The position numbers and the translations under genes are program-made. The notes under the pieces are model-generated. The model made no database searches. It saw only the letters and a list, made by a program, of their open reading frames with translations, and was not told the DNA's origin. A DNA stretch of 55,476 nt from Clostridia bacterium (GTDB taxonomy: Bacteria > Bacillota > Clostridia > Oscillospirales > CAG-272): NCBI GenBank assembly GCA_017503105.1, contig JAFVTS010000001.1:1-55476 (forward strand), read 5' to 3'. The first letter of the stretch is position 1. Every line of letters begins with the position of its first letter. This document shows positions 36,366 through 45,068 of the stretch, piece after piece.

Positions 36366-38303
36366 ATGGAAAACAATATCTTTGAATCGGGAAAATTCTT
36401 TCTCGGATGCAATTGGTGGGCATCTCACGCGGGAACTAATATGTGGCACGATTGGGATGAAGCGGCGGTTGAAAGCGATATAAAGCGCCTTAAAGAAGCG
36501 AAGATGTCGGTTATGCGCGTCTTCCCGATGTGGAGCGATTTTCAGCCCCTTCGTATGCATTTTGGCGGCAGCAGCTCGCGCCGTGAATTAAGACTCAGAG
36601 AAGATCCACTTCCCGAAACGGAGGCGGGCAGAGCAGGAATCGACGAGGTAATGGTCGAGAGATTCGAGAAGCTTTGCGACATCGCGGAAAAGTACGATAT
36701 GAAGCTCATCGTAGGCCTTGTCACGGGTTGGATGAGCGGAAGGATGCATATGCCCGAGGCTTTTGCGGGACTCGATCTTATCAAAGACCCGATGGTAGTC
36801 CGCTGGCAGGTCAAATTCGTTAAATATATGGTGCGCCGCTTCAAGCATAAAAAAGCCATCGCCGCGTGGGATCTCGGAAACGAGTGCAACTGTATGGCAA
36901 ACCCCGGGATCACCAGAGATGAATCTTACGTTTGGGTATCGCAGATAACCAACGCTATAAAATCCGAGGACAGCACCCGTCTTGTAATTTCCGGAATGCA
37001 CGGCAACCGCCCCGAGGATGATATGAGGTTCAACGCGCGGGATCTCGGCGAGATACTTGACGTTCTTTGCACGCATCCCTATCCTCTGTTTACACCCCTT
37101 TGCGACACCGATCCCTTGAACGAAATGAAGAGCATTCTTCACGCGACTGCGGAATCGACCTTTGTCGCCGACGTCTCGGGCAAGCCTTGCTTCGTTGAGG
37201 AGATAGGCACTCTCGGTCCGATGATTGCAAACGAACGCATTGCAGCGGATTACATAAGAGCGTCCGCGTTCTCCTCTTGGGCGCACGATCTTCGCGGCTT
37301 CGTCTGGTGGTGCGCAAACGAGCAGTCGCATCTGACGCACACTCCTTACGATTGGAATTCCGTTGAGCGCGAGCTCGGACTCTTCCGTGCCGACGGAACG
37401 AAAAAGCCCGTCCTTGAAACGATGACGGAGTTCTCCGAATTCGTTGAAAGCTTCGAGTTTGGAAAGCTCCCGCCTCGCATAAAGGACGTGACCGTAGTTC
37501 TTACGAGAACGCAGGACACCTGGGGGGCGGCTTACGGCTCGTTTGTATTGGCGAAAGAGGCGGGTCTTGACGCGCAGTACGTCTGGCACGGAGATAAGCT
37601 CCCCGACTCGGACGTCTACGTTCTTCCGAGCCTTGTGGGCGACACGTCGCTAAATCTCGGCAAATATATGGAGCTTATAAAGAAAGCTGAGTGCGGCGCG
37701 ACCCTCGTTATGAGCATCGACAACGCTCTTCTTTCACCCTTCGAGAGCGTCACGGGTATGTCAGTCACCACCCGTTCAAGAAGAAAGAAGACCGACACCG
37801 TCACTCTTCCCGACGGCACGAAGCTTCCGTTTACCTCCTCCTTCAAGCTCGTCACCGAAAGCGTCGGAGCAAAGGTGCTTCTCACGGCAGACGACGGCAC
37901 TCCTGCCGTTACGGAATATAAGTACGGGAAGGGAAGAATATGCCTTATCCTCTCGCCGATAGAGACCCAGACCTCCTCCGTGCCCGGCGTTGTCAGCGGA
38001 GAGGACGCCATCCCTTACTATAAGATCTATGAGCTCCTCGGACTTCGCTCCGCGAAAAAGTGTGCGACCTCGTCCTCGCAGTATACCTGCCTGACCGAGC
38101 ATCCCCTTGATGAGAAGACCCGCATCCTCACACTGCTCAATCACCGCCCCGAAAGTGAAAATGTCAGTGTCACGCTCACGGGCGGATATAAATTCAAGAA
38201 GCTCATAAACGTCCACGGCACGACCGAAGCCGAGGCAACGAAAGACGGCTTCACCCTCAACCTTGCGGGAAACACGGGCGTCGTGGCAGTAATAGAAAAA
38301 TAA
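36366..38303 (+). CDS. GH5-like glycoside hydrolase with C-terminal trimerisation-type domains
   Basis: About 645 residues. The first 370 form a TIM barrel like GH5 or related clan-A enzymes: FLGCNWWASHAG at the start, MRVFPMW, acid/base Glu in DLGNECN (about 174), the HPYP loop and the nucleophile Glu in CFVEEIGT (about 279). The rest resembles the amidotransferase-like and small beta domains found at the C-terminus of GH42-type enzymes (VYVLPSL... YGKGRICLILSPIET... LLNHRPESENVSVTL). There is no signal peptide. AAAGGAG precedes ATG 36366, 17 bases after the GH2 stop, so it is the third gene of the ROK-SIS operon. It probably acts on beta-mannoside or beta-glucoside oligosaccharides in the cytosol; the exact linkage is unknown. 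Confidence 0.82.
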   Translation: MENNIFESGKFFLGCNWWASHAGTNMWHDWDEAAVESDIKRLKEAKMSVMRVFPMWSDFQPLRMHFGGSSSRRELRLREDPLPETEAGRAGIDEVMVERFEKLCDIAEKYDMKLIVGLVTGWMSGRMHMPEAFAGLDLIKDPMVVRWQVKFVKYMVRRFKHKKAIAAWDLGNECNCMANPGITRDESYVWVSQITNAIKSEDSTRLVISGMHGNRPEDDMRFNARDLGEILDVLCTHPYPLFTPLCDTDPLNEMKSILHATAESTFVADVSGKPCFVEEIGTLGPMIANERIAADYIRASAFSSWAHDLRGFVWWCANEQSHLTHTPYDWNSVERELGLFRADGTKKPVLETMTEFSEFVESFEFGKLPPRIKDVTVVLTRTQDTWGAAYGSFVLAKEAGLDAQYVWHGDKLPDSDVYVLPSLVGDTSLNLGKYMELIKKAECGATLVMSIDNALLSPFESVTGMSVTTRSRRKKTDTVTLPDGTKLPFTSSFKLVTESVGAKVLLTADDGTPAVTEYKYGKGRICLILSPIETQTSSVPGVVSGEDAIPYYKIYELLGLRSAKKCATSSSQYTCLTEHPLDEKTRILTLLNHRPESENVSVTLTGGYKFKKLINVHGTTEAEATKDGFTLNLAGNTGVVAVIEK

Positions 38304-38315
38304 ATAAAAAAGTTA

Positions 38316-38372
38316 AATTCCCTTAAAGAAAAGCGCATATGTTTTGCGAAAAATCTTTAAGGGGATTTTTTT
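38316..38372 (+). terminator. Rho-independent terminator of the ROK-GH2-GH5 operon
   Basis: CCCTTAAAGA pairs with TCTTTAAGGG across a 24-base loop, with ATTTTTTT following. Confidence 0.85.
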
Positions 38373-38380
38373 ATAAGTTA

Positions 38381-38409
38381 TTTACAAATCGAAAAAAGTG
38401 TGCTATAAT
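38381..38409 (+). promoter_or_regulatory. Strong sigma-A-type promoter for the structured leader
   Basis: TTTACA (38381-38386), exactly 17 bases, TATAAT (38404-38409). Transcription would begin near 38416, at the first paired base of the long stem that follows. Confidence 0.85.
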
Positions 38410-38412
38410 GTA

Positions 38413-38590
38413 GTTGCCAAACAAAAACGAATAACGATTTAAGGATGAGCTCGCTATTTTTATAGGGGGTTCCATACCCTTTTTAATTTTTTACACCAAC
38501 TGGGGCAAACTAAGGTAAAAATGCAAGCTCCGCTAGTTGGTGTGTGAGTTTTATCCATATCGTTAGTTTTTGTTTGGCGACAATTGGAGT
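38413..38590 (+). ncRNA. Highly structured leader RNA or small RNA of unknown class
   Basis: The closing stem pairs GCCAAACAAAAAC (38416-38428) with GTTTTTGTTTGGC (38566-38578), and TAACGAT (38432-38438) with ATCGTTA (38559-38565), leaving a GAA bulge. Inside, GGAT/ATCC and CTC/GAG (38443-38452 with 38547-38556) extend it. A small hairpin GGG-TTCCATA-CCC follows. An apical arm pairs ACACCAACT (38493-38501) with AGTTGGTGT (38535-38543) and GGGGC with GCTCC. Together this is a three-way junction of about 165 bases. A perfect promoter starts it and no terminator ends it; the ribosome site of the next gene is 8 bases beyond the stem. I do not recognise a known riboswitch, tmRNA, SRP or RNase P signature. 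A 6S-like or raiA-like RNA cannot be excluded. Confidence 0.72.
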
Positions 38591-38598
38591 TTTGCGTT

Positions 38599-39105
38599 TT
38601 GTTAGGCGTTGCTCCGTTTACTTTGTTAAAAAATACGTTGGGGCATATTATCGAAACCTTGGGGTACACGGTAAGAATGTTCTTCGGTGACAATTCGGAT
38701 TACGATGATGACTACGTCCCGCAGAGAAGACCGTCGGGAGCAAGTGCCGGGGCAGGAAGAAGCAGCGGTGCGCAATCGTCCTCGGGAGCGAAGCCCTTTG
38801 CTTCAAGAATGAACGAAGTTGCTATAAGAGCAAATGGATATATTTTAGGAAACAATTTTGTAACTATCTATGCCGATCATATGCACGCGAGCTGTCCGCT
38901 TTCGGGCGCGTCGCGCGTTACCTTTACAGGAACGCTCAGAATAGAGGTTGAAAATCCTACTTACGAGTACCTGCAAAGTGACGTGGATGAAGCGGGTGAA
39001 GAGCTGATGAGAAAAATCGAGCGCTTGATAGAAAACGTTCAAGCAGATGAAGACGGAGATATTGATATAAACCTTGAACTGAAAAACGAGGTCAAGTGCG
39101 TTTAA
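38599..39105 (+). CDS. Unknown protein behind the structured leader
   Basis: About 169 residues if it starts at TTG 38599, which has GGAG (38586-38589) 9 bases upstream; the in-frame ATG at 38677 has no ribosome site. The N-terminus (GVAPFTLLKNTLGHIIETLG) is hydrophobic/amphipathic. Then come an acidic stretch (DNSDYDDDY), a Ser/Gly/Ala-rich linker and a C-terminal alpha/beta domain (VAIRANGYILGNNFVTIYAD... ENVQADEDGDIDINLELK). I recognise no family. It directly follows the folded leader, so its translation may be controlled by it. A terminator follows. It is either a small cytosolic protein or a protein loosely held at the membrane by its first 30 residues. Confidence 0.62.
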   Translation: MLGVAPFTLLKNTLGHIIETLGYTVRMFFGDNSDYDDDYVPQRRPSGASAGAGRSSGAQSSSGAKPFASRMNEVAIRANGYILGNNFVTIYADHMHASCPLSGASRVTFTGTLRIEVENPTYEYLQSDVDEAGEELMRKIERLIENVQADEDGDIDINLELKNEVKCV

Positions 39106-39133
39106 TATTTACGCTTGATAAAAATTAAGGTAC

Positions 39134-39168
39134 GCCCTCCGAAAGCAAAAATGCTTTCGGAGGGCTCT
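39134..39168 (+). terminator. Hairpin terminator after the unknown protein
   Basis: GCCCTCCGAAAGCA pairs perfectly with TGCTTTCGGAGGGC (39152-39165). The T-tract is weak (TCTTGACTTTT), and the downstream promoter's -35 box begins within it. Confidence 0.75.
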
Positions 39169-39196
39169 TGACTTTTCTCACGTAAAAGTGTAAAAT
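39168..39196 (+). promoter_or_regulatory. Sigma-A-type promoter for the SGNH hydrolase
   Basis: TTGACT (39168-39173), 17-base spacer, TAAAAT (39191-39196), 28 bases before the start codon. Confidence 0.75.
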
Positions 39197-39223
39197 AATA
39201 AAAAACAAAAGTGAGGCACTTTT

Positions 39224-40237
39224 ATGAAATTTGATTTTGAAAAGCTGAAAGAATGCACGAACGGCATAGAATATTTGGAAAAGACGGAAAACGGCTTTAT
39301 TCCGCACAGATTTTCTCTCGACGAGGAGAGGGCATACAAGGAATACCGTTCCGATTATTATACGAAATGTCTGTCACCCGCAAGTGTCAGAATCGAGTTT
39401 AAAACGGACGCTGAAGCGCTCTTTATTTCATATAACGTAAAAGAGTCGTCCTCGCGCTTGTATTTTGCCACTCAGGTTTTCGTAAACGGCGAATATAAGG
39501 GCGGCAACCGCAATTTTAACAGCACCGAAGAGATTCAAGGGAACCCCTCGGCGAAGTTTGAACTCGGCACCTTCGGCGCTCGGGTCGATCTTGGCGAGGG
39601 TGAAAAGGACGTCAGCATAGTTCTTCCGTTCAGCGTTATTCTGGAGATAACCGAGCTTCGGCTTGACGGCGCGACTTATGCCAATCCCATAAAGAAGAGC
39701 AAGACCTTGCTTGCCTACGGTGACTCCATCACCCACGGTTATGATGCCTTCTATCCCGCAAATTCGTATATTAACCGCCTTGGCAGTATGCTTGACGTTA
39801 CCGTTTGCAACAAAGCTATCGGCGGCGAGATATTCTTCCCCGAGTTGCTCGGCGCGGAGAACGGCGCAGATCCCGATTACGTCACCGTTGCCTACGGCAC
39901 CAACGACCACTCGAGAGGGAAGAGGGAAAAGACCGAGAGGGATGCAAGACTCTTTTACAAGACCTTGAGGGAAAAGTATCCCCGTGCAAAGATCTTTGCC
40001 ATCACGCCGATCTGGCGTTGGGACGTAGATACGGTGAAGCCTTTCGGAGATTTTCACGACGTTGAGAAGATCATAGCCGCCGCAATAAAGGATCTCGATG
40101 ACGTTTATCTCATCAGGGGCTTTGATTTTGTACCGCACGCCCCCGAGTATTTTGCGGATCTCTCCCTTCACCCGAATGATACGGGCTTTGAGCATTACGC
40201 AAAAAATCTTTACGAGCAGATAGTAAAGTACCTTTGA
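39224..40237 (+). CDS. SGNH/GDSL hydrolase with N-terminal beta domain
   Basis: The 337-residue protein has a beta-rich N-terminal domain (about 1-155), like the domain that precedes SGNH hydrolases in sugar esterases, and a C-terminal SGNH domain. The nucleophile is in YGDSITHG (about 168). The oxyanion Gly is in KAIGGE, the Asn is in AYGTNDHS, and the Asp/His pair is in DLSLHPND near the end. It probably removes acyl, for example acetyl, groups from carbohydrates. There is no signal peptide, so it works in the cytosol. It has its own promoter and a strong terminator. It fits the surrounding glycan-processing genes. Confidence 0.87.
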   Translation: MKFDFEKLKECTNGIEYLEKTENGFIPHRFSLDEERAYKEYRSDYYTKCLSPASVRIEFKTDAEALFISYNVKESSSRLYFATQVFVNGEYKGGNRNFNSTEEIQGNPSAKFELGTFGARVDLGEGEKDVSIVLPFSVILEITELRLDGATYANPIKKSKTLLAYGDSITHGYDAFYPANSYINRLGSMLDVTVCNKAIGGEIFFPELLGAENGADPDYVTVAYGTNDHSRGKREKTERDARLFYKTLREKYPRAKIFAITPIWRWDVDTVKPFGDFHDVEKIIAAAIKDLDDVYLIRGFDFVPHAPEYFADLSLHPNDTGFEHYAKNLYEQIVKYL

Positions 40238-40245
40238 CCCGATAT

Positions 40246-40284
40246 AAAAACCGGCGAGCCGATTTTCGGCTCGCCGGTTTTTTT
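40246..40284. terminator. Strong bidirectional terminator
   Basis: CCGGCGAGCCGA and TCGGCTCGCCGG form a perfect stem flanked by AAAAA and TTTTTTTT. It serves the convergent SGNH gene and the TRIC-type channel operon. Confidence 0.93.
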
Positions 40285-40289
40285 CGCTA

Positions 40290-40934
40290 TTACTTTTTGA
40301 AAATTATTGCCTTTGGCATATCAAGTTTAAATACGGTCGCAACGATTCTTATCGCAACAACTGCCAAAACTCCGAAAATCAGGGATATAAATTCGGGCAG
40401 AGAAGTGAACTTGAAAAGAACGTAGTAGAGTGAAGCCCCTATCAAAGAAGCGACTGCGTAGATTCTTTTCTTAAGTACGAAGGGAATCTCACCGAGGCAA
40501 AGGTCTCTTATCATACCGCCGCCGACGCTCGTGATCATTCCGAGCGAGATCGCCGCAAGAGCTGAATCAAAGCCCGAACCGATGCAGATTTTAGCGCCCG
40601 TGACCGCGAAAACGCCGAGTCCGAGAGCGTCGAAATAGTTGTTTATCCCCTCAGCTATCTTTTCTCTCTTTACGTAGCTTTCTTTAAATGCCGCCGCGAG
40701 CAGGAAAACCGCGAGAGCGGCAAAGACCGCACAGCCGATATTGAAATACGCCGTGAAAAACGACGGAGTTCTGTTTATCAGAACGTCTCTGAGCATCCCG
40801 CCACCGAAGGCTGTTACGAGTGAAAGAAACAGGACGCCGAACAGGTCGCTTTCCTTGTCTATCGCGGCAATAGCGCCCGAGATCGCAAAGGCGACCGTCC
40901 CCACGGCTTCAAGCACGAAGAAAAACGTATCCAT
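40290..40934 (-). CDS. TRIC-type / UPF0126 membrane protein
   Basis: The 214-residue hydrophobic protein has two homologous halves, each with a glycine motif: GGGMLRDVL (about 45) and GGGMIRDLC (about 130), and about seven membrane segments. This is the UPF0126/YicG family, related to trimeric intracellular cation channels. Some bacterial members have been linked to glycine or cation transport. It lies 4 bases downstream of glycine C-acetyltransferase in the threonine-to-glycine operon, so a role in moving glycine or balancing charge during threonine breakdown is attractive, but it is inference. Confidence 0.88.
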   Translation of the reverse strand: MDTFFFVLEAVGTVAFAISGAIAAIDKESDLFGVLFLSLVTAFGGGMLRDVLINRTPSFFTAYFNIGCAVFAALAVFLLAAAFKESYVKREKIAEGINNYFDALGLGVFAVTGAKICIGSGFDSALAAISLGMITSVGGGMIRDLCLGEIPFVLKKRIYAVASLIGASLYYVLFKFTSLPEFISLIFGVLAVVAIRIVATVFKLDMPKAIIFKK

Positions 40935-40938
40935 TGCT

Positions 40939-42123
40939 TTAAATGCCCATTTCCTCCTTCACCTCGCGGAAGGCGTTGACTATGTAAAGAATGTCCTCTT
41001 CGGAAAGAGCTGCAGACATCTGCGTTCTTATTCTTGCGCGTCCCTTTGGAACGACGGGGTAGGAGAAGGCAACGACGTAAACGCCCTTTTCCATCATTCT
41101 CTTAGCCATCTCCACAGCCTTATGCTCGTCGTAAAGCATAATGGGAATAATAGGCGTTCCTCCGTCCTGAACGTCAAGGCCGATCTCTTTTATCTTCTCG
41201 GCAAAGAGCTTGGTGTTCGCAAAGAGCTTGTCGCGTCTTGACGTGTCGTTTTCTATAAGCTCAAGGACCTTAAGCGAGCCTGCCGCAACGGCGGGTGCGA
41301 GAGTGTTGGAGAAAAGATAGGGACGCGAGCGCTGACGGAGCAGGTCGATTATCTCCTGCCTTCCCGAGGTAAAGCCGCCCGATGCACCGCCGAGTGCTTT
41401 TCCGAACGTTCCCGTTATAATGTCAACTCTGCCCTCAACGCCGCAGTGCTCGGCAGTACCTCTTCCGCTCTTGCCCATAAAGCCCGCCGAGTGGCTGTCG
41501 TCGACCATAACGAGAGCCCCGTATTCGTCCGCAAGATCGCAAATGCTCTTAAGGTCTGCGACCGTTCCGTCCATTGAGAAGACGCCGTCCGTCGCAATGA
41601 GCTTTATCCTTGCGTCCTTTGCCTCCTCGAGCTTTGCCCGAAGGTCGTTCATATCGTTATTCTTATAGCGAAGCCTTGCCGCTTTGCAAAGACGAATTCC
41701 GTCGATGATGCTTGCGTGGTTGAGTTCGTCGCTTATAACGGCGTCCTTGTCGGTAAGAAGCGTTTCAAAAAGACCGCCGTTTGCGTCAAAGCAGGAGGAG
41801 TAAAGAATAGTATCGTCCGTACCGAGAAATTCGCTGACTTTCTTTTCAAGGTTTTTATGTAGCTCTTGCGTTCCGCAAATGAATCTTACGGATGAAAGAC
41901 CGTATCCGTATTTATCGTAGCTTGCCTTTGCCGTTTCTATGAGCTCTTCGTTGTTTGCAAGCCCGAGATAATTGTTCGCACACATATTGATCACGGTCCT
42001 TCCGTCGGCAAGGCCGACCTTTGCCCCCTGCGGGGTGACTATGATCTTTTCGTTCTTCTTGAGTCCGTCTCTTTCTATTCCTTCACATATTTCGGTAAAA
42101 TAATTAAGCACGCTCTTTTTCAT
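40939..42123 (-). CDS. kbl: Glycine C-acetyltransferase (2-amino-3-ketobutyrate CoA ligase)
   Basis: About 394 residues, a PLP-dependent alpha-oxoamine synthase. Visible landmarks are [10 protein letters not shown] near the start, [20 protein letters not shown], the cofactor-contacting [11 protein letters not shown], and the PLP lysine in [14 protein letters not shown] (about 240). It cleaves 2-amino-3-oxobutyrate with CoA to glycine and acetyl-CoA, the second step of threonine breakdown. ATG 42123 has an AAAGGAG site; the longer frame would begin at a TTG inside the tdh gene. It is 14 bases downstream of tdh in one operon. Confidence 0.96.
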   Translation of the reverse strand: MKKSVLNYFTEICEGIERDGLKKNEKIIVTPQGAKVGLADGRTVINMCANNYLGLANNEELIETAKASYDKYGYGLSSVRFICGTQELHKNLEKKVSEFLGTDDTILYSSCFDANGGLFETLLTDKDAVISDELNHASIIDGIRLCKAARLRYKNNDMNDLRAKLEEAKDARIKLIATDGVFSMDGTVADLKSICDLADEYGALVMVDDSHSAGFMGKSGRGTAEHCGVEGRVDIITGTFGKALGGASGGFTSGRQEIIDLLRQRSRPYLFSNTLAPAVAAGSLKVLELIENDTSRRDKLFANTKLFAEKIKEIGLDVQDGGTPIIPIMLYDEHKAVEMAKRMMEKGVYVVAFSYPVVPKGRARIRTQMSAALSEEDILYIVNAFREVKEEMGI

Positions 42124-42137
42124 TTTGCTTTTCTCCT

Positions 42138-43172
42138 TTAATTTAACTTGGTCCAATCAAGAATGACCTTGCCGGACTTTCCGCTGTTCATAGCCGCAAA
42201 TCCCTCTTCAAAATCTCTGACGTCCATTCTGTGCGTTATGATAGGTGAGATATCGAGTCCGCCTTGGAGCATCGCCGACATCTTGTACCACGTTTCGTGC
42301 ATTTGTCTGCCGTAAATGCCTTTGATGGTAAGGCCGTTGAATATGACCTTGGACCAGTCGATCTTTGCGTCGCTTTTCAGAATTCCGAGCAGTGCTATCC
42401 TGCCGCCGTGTACCATATTGTCTATCATCGAGTTAAAGGCGATCTCGCTGCCCGACATCTCAAGACCGACGTCAAAGCCCTCTTTGATAAGAACCTTATC
42501 CATAACGGCTCTGAGACTTTCCTTTGCCGTGTTTACGGTAAGAGTAAGCCCAAGCTTTTTGGCAAGCTCAAGTCTTTCGTCGTTTATATCCGTGATAACT
42601 ACGTTTCTCGCACCCGCGTGCTTGCAAACCGCACCCGCCATAATTCCGATGGGTCCTGCACCCGTTATGAGCACGTCCTCGCCGACAAGATCAAAGGAAA
42701 GCGCCGTATGAACCGCGTTTCCGAACGGGTCGAATATCGAATACAATTCCTCACTGATGCCGCTTTGACATTTGCGCACGTTTTCCTCGGGAATCACGAG
42801 GTATTCCGCAAATGCTCCGTCACGGTTGACACCGACGCCGACGGTTTCCTTGCAAAGATGTCCGTTTCCTGCAAGGCAGTTGCGGCATCTGCCGCACACG
42901 ATGTGTCCTTCTCCCGAAACGAGCTCGCCTATTTTAAGCCCCGTGACGCCCTCGCCGAGCTCCGCGATCTCACCCACGTACTCGTGTCCGATGACACGGG
43001 GCGTCTTTATGTTTTTCTGTGACCACTCGTCCCAATTATAGATGTGCAGATCCGTGCCGCAGATGGCGGTCTTATGTATCTTTATTTTTACCTCGCCGAC
43101 ACCGACCTTCGGTTCTGGAACTTCTTCGAGCCACAATCCGCGCTCGGGAAATTTTTTAACTAACGCTTTCAT
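42138..43172 (-). CDS. tdh: L-threonine 3-dehydrogenase
   Basis: The 344-residue zinc-dependent medium-chain dehydrogenase oxidises L-threonine to 2-amino-3-oxobutyrate with NAD. Catalytic zinc ligands are Cys in AICGTDLH (about 38), with the His and Glu in IGHEYVGE. The structural zinc site is the four-Cys cluster in [15 protein letters not shown]. The Rossmann motif is [12 protein letters not shown], and the NAD-selecting Asp is in VITDINDER. The length matches E. coli Tdh (341). Its start codon follows the LysR stop directly, so regulator and enzyme are translationally coupled. Confidence 0.96.
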   Translation of the reverse strand: MKALVKKFPERGLWLEEVPEPKVGVGEVKIKIHKTAICGTDLHIYNWDEWSQKNIKTPRVIGHEYVGEIAELGEGVTGLKIGELVSGEGHIVCGRCRNCLAGNGHLCKETVGVGVNRDGAFAEYLVIPEENVRKCQSGISEELYSIFDPFGNAVHTALSFDLVGEDVLITGAGPIGIMAGAVCKHAGARNVVITDINDERLELAKKLGLTLTVNTAKESLRAVMDKVLIKEGFDVGLEMSGSEIAFNSMIDNMVHGGRIALLGILKSDAKIDWSKVIFNGLTIKGIYGRQMHETWYKMSAMLQGGLDISPIITHRMDVRDFEEGFAAMNSGKSGKVILDWTKLN

Positions 43173-44093
43173 TCATTCTCCTTCTTTCGGTCTTATCTCT
43201 TCAACCGATATTTCAAGTTTTTTTATAAATTTTTCCGTCATATCGGAAAGCTTTCGCGCTTCGTTCAATATATATCCTATGACGTAACGCTCTTCACTTT
43301 GAAGTGGAATGCTCACAATGTCGCCGTCGTTGAGCGCGGACGGCATAATTCCCGTTCCGACGGTGTAAGAATCCGTCGTAAGCAACAGGTTCATAAGCGT
43401 TGCTCTGTCGCTTATCTCTATATGCTTCGTGACGTTTGATGAATCGAAGATCTCCTCCGTAAAGTAAGAGCTGTTGTGCTCGCCTTGCTCGTATGAAACG
43501 TAAGGGAAGGGCTGAAGCTCGAAGAAGCTGAGCGCCGCGCAATTTTCAAGCGGATGACCGCGCCTGAAAAACACGTGCGGAGAAACGGTGAAAAGCTTCG
43601 TGAAGGAGACACCCCTTTTTCCGAGGTAACGCTTCATAGCATCGAAATCCCCGTCCTTTATAGCGATGACGCCGATATCGCTGTTTCCCGTTTCGACCTC
43701 GGTTATAACGTTGTAGGTTTCGATCTCTTTTATCGAGAATTTGTATCGCTCCGCTTCCGTTTCCTTTAGAAACGTGCCGAATATATCGGCAATAAAATCG
43801 TAGTGCTGCGTAGCAATGCGGAGCTTGCTCGTCGCTTTGTCGTTTTTATACCTTTTTAATATAAAGTCCTCGCAGTCAACTATATGGCTTGCATACCTCA
43901 CGAACTCGGAGCCGTCCTCCGTGAGATAAACGCCGTTGCTTGAGCGCTCGAAAATTTTTATATCAAGCTCACTTTCAAGCTGCTTTACGCTTATCGACAG
44001 CGACGACTGAGCAACGAAAAGCTGCTTTGCCGCCTCGCTGAATGAGCCGGTCTTGGCAATTTCCAGAACGTATTTGCACTGCTGTACTGTCAT
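43173..44093 (-). CDS. LysR-family transcriptional regulator
   Basis: The 306-residue protein has an N-terminal winged helix-turn-helix (KTGSFSEAAKQLFVAQSSLSIS) and a C-terminal periplasmic-binding-like sensor domain (SNDIGVIAI... TDSYTVGTG). Unlike the common divergent layout, it is the first gene of the operon it probably controls, with its stop abutting the tdh start. A good GGGAGG site precedes its ATG. The inducer is unknown; threonine or a related amino acid is the natural guess from context. Confidence 0.93.
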   Translation of the reverse strand: MTVQQCKYVLEIAKTGSFSEAAKQLFVAQSSLSISVKQLESELDIKIFERSSNGVYLTEDGSEFVRYASHIVDCEDFILKRYKNDKATSKLRIATQHYDFIADIFGTFLKETEAERYKFSIKEIETYNVITEVETGNSDIGVIAIKDGDFDAMKRYLGKRGVSFTKLFTVSPHVFFRRGHPLENCAALSFFELQPFPYVSYEQGEHNSSYFTEEIFDSSNVTKHIEISDRATLMNLLLTTDSYTVGTGIMPSALNDGDIVSIPLQSEERYVIGYILNEARKLSDMTEKFIKKLEISVEEIRPKEGE

Positions 44094-44123
44094 TTTTACC
44101 TCCCGTACTGTTATTTTACTTTT

Positions 44124-44152
44124 ATTATAGCAAATTTAATACTCATTTTCAA
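44124..44152 (-). promoter_or_regulatory. Promoter of the LysR-tdh-kbl-TRIC operon
   Basis: On the minus strand TTGAAA (complement of 44147-44152), 17 bases, TATAAT (complement of 44124-44129), about 30 bases before the LysR start. Confidence 0.82.
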
Positions 44153-44176
44153 ATATAAATTATCTATAGCCTCCGT

Positions 44177-44848
44177 TCAGATTTTCTTTTTGCACTCGTT
44201 TTTTAAATAAGCGATAGCCTCTTTTATGCCGCCTATCTCGTCGATAAGACCGCACGCCGTTGCCTCGTAGCCGTCAAGAATTGAGCCGATGTCGTTCACG
44301 AGAATATCCGTTCTTGAAAGCAAATGCCTCAGGTGCTCGTCCGACACGCGTGAGTGCGAGGTGATAAAATTGATAATTCTGTTCTGCATCTTCTCAAGAT
44401 AGTCAAACGCCTGCGGAACGCCGAGCACAAGCCCGCTCGTCCTGACGGGGTGTATCGTCATAGTCGCGCTCGGCACTATAAACGATCTTTTCGCGCTCAC
44501 CGCAAGCGGAACGCCTATCGAGTGACCGCCGCCAAGGACTATCGACGCCGTCGGCTTCGACATACTCGCTATCATCTCCGCCATAGCAAGCCCCGCCTCC
44601 ACGTCACCGCCAAGGGTGTTAATGAGTATCAGGACCCCGTCGACCTTGTCGCTCTCTTCTATTGAAACGAGCAGGGGAAGGATGTGGTCGTATTTCGTGG
44701 TCTTTTGCGAAGAGTCGGAAATATAGTGCCCCTCCACCTGTCCTATTATCGAAATGCAGTAAAAGGTCTCCCCATCCGATTCTATCTGCGCCGTACCGAG
44801 CACTCTTGCGTCGGTGCCTTCTTCCTTGTTGTTTTCTAAATTTTCCAT
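44177..44848 (-). CDS. ClpP-like serine protease (TepA type)
   Basis: The 223-residue protein belongs to the ClpP/crotonase-fold proteases of the TepA (translocation-enhancing protein) branch. The family's ILINTLGGDVEAGLAMAEMI segment is present. The nucleophile Ser is in GGGHSIGVPLA (about 111) and the catalytic His in MTIHPVR (about 135). It lacks the IGG segment specificity features of housekeeping ClpP and has a longer N-terminus. It is probably cytosolic, possibly membrane-associated, and degrades small or misfolded proteins. A GGAG site precedes the start. It appears to be a single gene. Confidence 0.9.
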   Translation of the reverse strand: MENLENNKEEGTDARVLGTAQIESDGETFYCISIIGQVEGHYISDSSQKTTKYDHILPLLVSIEESDKVDGVLILINTLGGDVEAGLAMAEMIASMSKPTASIVLGGGHSIGVPLAVSAKRSFIVPSATMTIHPVRTSGLVLGVPQAFDYLEKMQNRIINFITSHSRVSDEHLRHLLSRTDILVNDIGSILDGYEATACGLIDEIGGIKEAIAYLKNECKKKI

Positions 44849-44983
44849 TTTCTTTTTGCTCCAAAATCATTGTTTTTCGTTATTTTTTCTCCGATTTCGA
44901 AGTTTATACGTCGCATTTTTTATTCTGCGACGACCGTGTGAGTTTGCTTGTTAAAAAAATCTCAAAAATATTCCTCCAATGCA

Positions 44984-45012
44984 TTGATTTTCTTCAAAAA
45001 CTATGATATAAT
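44984..45012 (+). promoter_or_regulatory. Sigma-A-type promoter of the PduL-GGGtGRT operon
   Basis: TTGATT (44984-44989), 17 bases, TATAAT (45007-45012). A small hairpin (ACGGAGC/GCTCCGT) lies in the leader before a GGAG site. Confidence 0.82.
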
Positions 45013-45068
45013 ATACGTTGGATTATTACGGAGCATAGCTCCGTCAGTAAAGAAAAGGAGTTTTTAAA

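Noticed and set aside
38413-38590. Assigning the leader RNA as 6S RNA
   Set aside because: Size and a long closing stem fit, but the inside looks like a three-way junction, not a central bubble with one apical arm, and a gene's ribosome site follows immediately. I left it unclassified.
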